Source: Bacillaceae bacterium UBA7792
GTDB taxonomy: Bacteria; Bacillota; Bacilli; Bacillales; Cytobacillaceae
DNA: 7,830 nt
Reading direction: 5' to 3'
Assembly (NCBI GenBank): GCA_002480735.1
Contig: DLCS01000110.1
Coordinates: forward strand, 2,558-10,387
Of this stretch, positions 5,632 through 7,830 are shown in pieces. Position 1 is the stretch's first letter; each line of letters begins with the position of its first letter. Made by a program: the position numbers and the translations under genes. The notes under the pieces were generated by a model, which saw nothing but the letters and a program-made list of their open reading frames with translations, did not search any database and had not been told where the DNA came from.

Positions 5632-6393
5632 TTATCCTATATTATCCATTTTCAATACAACCGGACAATGGTCACTCCCAAGCACTTCGTGATGTATCTC
5701 GGCATCCACGATATTTTTCTCAAGTTGCTCGGAAACAATAAAATAATCAATCCGCCATCCGATATTCTTTTCCCGCACCTTACTCATATAAGACCACCAT
5801 GTATAGGAATCTGTCTTTTCTGGGTATAGATGACGGAAGGAATCAAGAAAGCCAGCCTGCAGCAGTGTCGTCATTTTTTCCCGCTCTTCATAGGTAAAGC
5901 CAGAGTTTCCGATATTTGACTTCGCATTACGGAGGTCAATCTCCTCGTGGGCGACATTTAGATCCCCGCAATAAATTACGGGCTTTATAGCGTTTAATTC
6001 AATCAAATATTCTCGGATTTCTTCCTCCCATTGTAGACGATAACCGAGGCGTGACAAATCCCGTTTGGAATTTGGTGTGTATACATTGACAAGGTAGAAG
6101 TCTTCATATTCTAAAATGATGCTTCTTCCCTCTTCTTCAGTTTCCCTTTCACCAATGCCATAACTCACGGACAATGGCTTCTTTTTGGTGAAGACAGCCG
6201 TACCAGAGTAGCCCTTTCTTTCGGCATAATTCCAAAATTGATGATAGCCTTCTAATTCAAGCTCAATTTGTCCTTCTTGAAGCTTTGATTCTTGTATACA
6301 AAAAATATCGGCATCCACTTGGTGAAAATAATCAAGAAATCCTTTTTTCACACAAGCACGAAGCCCGTTAACATTCCACGAAACCAATTTCAT
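5632..6393 (-). CDS. exoA: Exodeoxyribonuclease III / AP endonuclease (ExoA, Xth family)
   Basis: This 253-residue enzyme cuts DNA 5' to abasic sites and removes 3' blocking groups in base-excision repair, using a divalent metal. The EEP-fold signature is complete: SWNVNGLRA (5-13, Asn7), IQESK (33-37, metal ligand Glu35), NVYTPNS (103-109, Tyr105), GDLNVAH (143-149, Asp144 and Asn146), IGWRIDYF (211-218, Asp216) and GSDHCPV (239-245, Asp241 and His242). Length and sequence closely match B. subtilis ExoA (252 residues). The start is ATG 6393 because AAGGAG (6403-6408) is nine bases upstream; an in-frame TTG at 6399 would add two residues but lies too close to that site. It appears monocistronic, with its own terminator, and is divergent from the CAP-domain gene. 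Confidence 0.96.
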   Translation of the reverse strand: MKLVSWNVNGLRACVKKGFLDYFHQVDADIFCIQESKLQEGQIELELEGYHQFWNYAERKGYSGTAVFTKKKPLSVSYGIGERETEEEGRSIILEYEDFYLVNVYTPNSKRDLSRLGYRLQWEEEIREYLIELNAIKPVIYCGDLNVAHEEIDLRNAKSNIGNSGFTYEEREKMTTLLQAGFLDSFRHLYPEKTDSYTWWSYMSKVREKNIGWRIDYFIVSEQLEKNIVDAEIHHEVLGSDHCPVVLKMDNIG

Positions 6394-6446
6394 TGCCAAT
6401 TTCTCCTTGCATGCTCTTTTTTCTGTGTTTTAACGAATAATTCTAC

Positions 6447-6452
6447 TATACT
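6447..6452 (+). promoter_or_regulatory. Possible -10 element of the CAP-domain gene
   Basis: TATACT at 6447-6452 is a good -10 match, but the hexamer 17 bases upstream (TGTGTT, 6424-6429) is a poor -35. The leader to ATG 6557 would be about 100 bases. An unused AAAGGAG at 6459-6465 lies within it. No convincing promoter for exoA was found on the other strand of this gap. Confidence 0.3.
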
Positions 6453-6542
6453 ATGAAAAAAGGAGATGATCACGTAATTAAGATTACCCCTCTCTTTTAA
6501 AATTCATGATTCTTGGCGAAGCTTATACAAGCAATAAGAGGA

Positions 6543-6550
6543 AGGAGGAG
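6543..6550 (+). promoter_or_regulatory. Ribosome binding site fixing the CAP-protein start
   Basis: AGGAGGAG lies six bases before ATG 6557. The upstream in-frame ATG at 6506 has no such site and would place 17 polar residues before the signal sequence. Confidence 0.75.
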
Positions 6551-6556
6551 AGCAAA

Positions 6557-7675
6557 ATGAAACGATTTCTTCTCTTGGTTTCGTTTATCATTCTATTAAG
6601 CTTTGGCTGGACTTACTTAGGGGAAAAATTTAAAGGCGACATGGACCACGTGAAGGAACAGGTCACAAGCCTTTTTGAAAATGGGGAGTTCAAGGAAATC
6701 GCGATGGGCTTTCTAGATAATGCCCGATTGTTTTTTGATCAAATGGAGAAAGAGGTAGAATCGGTCCCCGATTTAGCAAAGGAGGATTCGGTTGAAAAGC
6801 CAAAGCTTTTTACACCAACAGAGCAATCTTTTTCTATTCATAATATTGAGATTGGAGCGAAGAAAGCGGACGTCGAAGCGACCCTTGGCAAGCCACAAAG
6901 GGTATCCATCAATGAATATGGTTTGAATTGGCATACGTATCATCAAGACTATCATAACTTTGTTCAAGTCATGTACGATGAGCATGATCAGGTGGTTGCC
7001 CTGTTTACGAATCAGGATTTGATCGCATCCACCAAGAATATCAAGCTCGGAAGCTCAAAGAGTTCGATTCGTGAGCAACTGGGTGAACCAACAACGAGGA
7101 TTCGCAAAGGTCTGGTGATTTATGAGCTTCAAGGCGATAATGACTACGACGTTTTCCATATGGATGGTTGCTATATTACAATTTTCTATGATGTTCATGA
7201 GAATAACACGGTCACTGCCATTCAAATGATTGACGAGAATCTTGAGGAGCAAAAAAAGGATTTCTATACGAAAGCAAGTGACTCATTGCGCGAGGGCTTT
7301 GAGCTGCAGATGTTTGATCTGACCAATGCCGCCCGTGTTCAGCATGGCTTGAATCCCTTAGTCTGGGACGAAAAGGCTCGAGGAACCGCCAGAAAACATA
7401 GTGCCGATATGGCAGAGCATAATTATTTTAATCATACCAATCTGAAGGGCCAATCCCCCTTTGATCGTATGTTGGCTGACCAAATCACCTTTACTGTAGC
7501 CGGTGAGAATCTTGCATACGGTCAATTCAGCAGTATTTTTGCCCATGAGGGCCTGATGAACTCGATGGGACACCGAGAAAATATCCTGAAAAAAGATTTC
7601 CATTACCTCGGTGTTGGGGTTGCCTTTAACGGGGAATTACACCCATACTATACACAAAACTATTATACAAAATAA
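6557..7675 (+). CDS. Secreted or membrane-anchored CAP-domain protein (YlbC-like)
   Basis: The 372-residue product begins with MKRFLLLVSFIILLSFGWTY, a signal peptide or N-terminal anchor with no lipobox cysteine, so the rest is outside the cell membrane. Residues 25-90 are a charged, helix-rich linker. Residues about 92-228 match the CAP-associated N-terminal domain of Bacillus YlbC-type proteins and hold two related copies: IEIGAKKADVEATLGKPQR (97-115) and IKLGSSKSSIREQLGEP (162-178). Residues about 249-372 are the CAP/SCP (YkwD) domain: FDLTNAARVQHGLNPLVW (253-270), HSADMAEHNYFNH (281-293), GENLAYG (316-322), HRENIL (339-344) and YYTQNYY (364-370), including the His/Glu residues of the usual CAP cavity. 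Its biochemical activity is unknown; family members in Bacillus are linked to envelope or spore coat. It has its own terminator. Confidence 0.9.
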   Translation: MKRFLLLVSFIILLSFGWTYLGEKFKGDMDHVKEQVTSLFENGEFKEIAMGFLDNARLFFDQMEKEVESVPDLAKEDSVEKPKLFTPTEQSFSIHNIEIGAKKADVEATLGKPQRVSINEYGLNWHTYHQDYHNFVQVMYDEHDQVVALFTNQDLIASTKNIKLGSSKSSIREQLGEPTTRIRKGLVIYELQGDNDYDVFHMDGCYITIFYDVHENNTVTAIQMIDENLEEQKKDFYTKASDSLREGFELQMFDLTNAARVQHGLNPLVWDEKARGTARKHSADMAEHNYFNHTNLKGQSPFDRMLADQITFTVAGENLAYGQFSSIFAHEGLMNSMGHRENILKKDFHYLGVGVAFNGELHPYYTQNYYTK

Positions 7676-7715
7676 CGAAACTCCGTTTTGGCGCTGAACG
7701 GAGTTTCGTTCCTTT
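7674..7715. terminator. Strong bidirectional terminator after the CAP-protein gene
   Basis: AACGAAACTCCGTT (7674-7687) and AACGGAGTTTCGTT (7697-7710) form a perfect 14-bp stem with a 9-base loop, followed by CCTTTT on the plus strand. On the minus strand the stem is followed by ATTTTG, so it may also stop the converging rhodanese gene. The first two stem bases belong to the TAA stop codon. Confidence 0.88.
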
Positions 7716-7733
7716 TATAGAGTCAAGACTCAC

Positions 7734-7830
7734 CTATTCCATTTCACCTGTCCAAGCTAGCATGCCACCGTTAATATTGATGACATGGAAGCCTTGCTGC
7801 TCTAGATACTGACAGGCGAGGGTGCTTCTG
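7734..7830 (-). CDS. Rhodanese-like domain protein, C-terminal fragment (start outside the window)
   Basis: The last 31 codons are visible, reading RSTLACQYLEQQGFHVININ and then GGMLAWTGEME before TAG (7736-7734). Arg-Ser at the edge is the end of the active-site loop of rhodanese domains, a helix follows, and the closing strand plus GGMLAW is the classic end of the fold. The catalytic cysteine would lie just beyond the window. Such proteins move sulfane sulfur or are stand-alone small cytosolic domains; which subtype cannot be told here. It ends almost directly after the domain, so there is no further C-terminal module. Confidence 0.85.
   Translation of the reverse strand, partial: RSTLACQYLEQQGFHVININGGMLAWTGEME

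Noticed and set aside
6773..7603. Minus-strand ORFs of 65-81 codons within the CAP-protein gene
   Set aside because: They are antisense shadows of a clear coding region, without ribosome binding sites or recognisable motifs.
1..7830. CRISPR arrays, insertion sequences, tRNA or rRNA genes, attachment sites
   Set aside because: No regularly spaced long repeats, transposase frames, terminal inverted repeats or RNA-gene signatures were seen on either strand.

Overview
The window looks like a chromosomal segment of a low-GC Gram-positive bacterium of the Bacillaceae. Evidence: strong AGGAGG-type ribosome binding sites, AT-rich intergenic DNA, GC-stem/T-tail terminators, an ExoA-type exonuclease III very close to the Bacillus form, and a YlbC-like CAP protein. 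No phage gene, transposase, CRISPR array, rRNA or tRNA was seen. Species cannot be fixed from this sequence alone.

Layout. Bases 1-109 (minus) hold the first 36 codons of a TetR-family regulator. Bases 110-423 have no gene but are rich in dyads and TCATGT-type repeats. A 54-residue small protein (424-588, plus) follows and converges on an acyl-CoA synthetase (665-2200, minus) through a shared terminator. Bases 2201-2492 are a gap with a hairpin, an orphan Shine-Dalgarno sequence and one doubtful ORF. Then, all on the minus strand: a Tet(L)-like MFS exporter (2493-3866), a patatin-like phospholipase (4115-5026) preceded in a tight pair by an unknown 152-residue protein (5036-5494), and exodeoxyribonuclease III (5632-6393). 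A CAP-domain envelope protein is divergent on the plus strand (6557-7675). The window ends in the last 31 codons of a rhodanese-like protein (7734-7830, minus).

How the genes fit together. The window is a set of short, separately terminated transcription units, not one pathway. The only clear operon is the 152-residue protein plus the patatin phospholipase: 9-nt gap, the second gene's ribosome binding site overlapping the first gene's stop codon, one terminator after the pair. ExoA (DNA repair), the acyl-CoA ligase (fatty-acid activation) and the MFS pump (export) are ordinary housekeeping or accessory functions.

The points most worth following are the 163-374 regulatory region, with four exact ATCATGT sites spaced 20, 40 and 40 bp and one inside a promoter spacer; the uncharacterised patatin pair; and two mutually exclusive dyads just upstream of the MFS gene.
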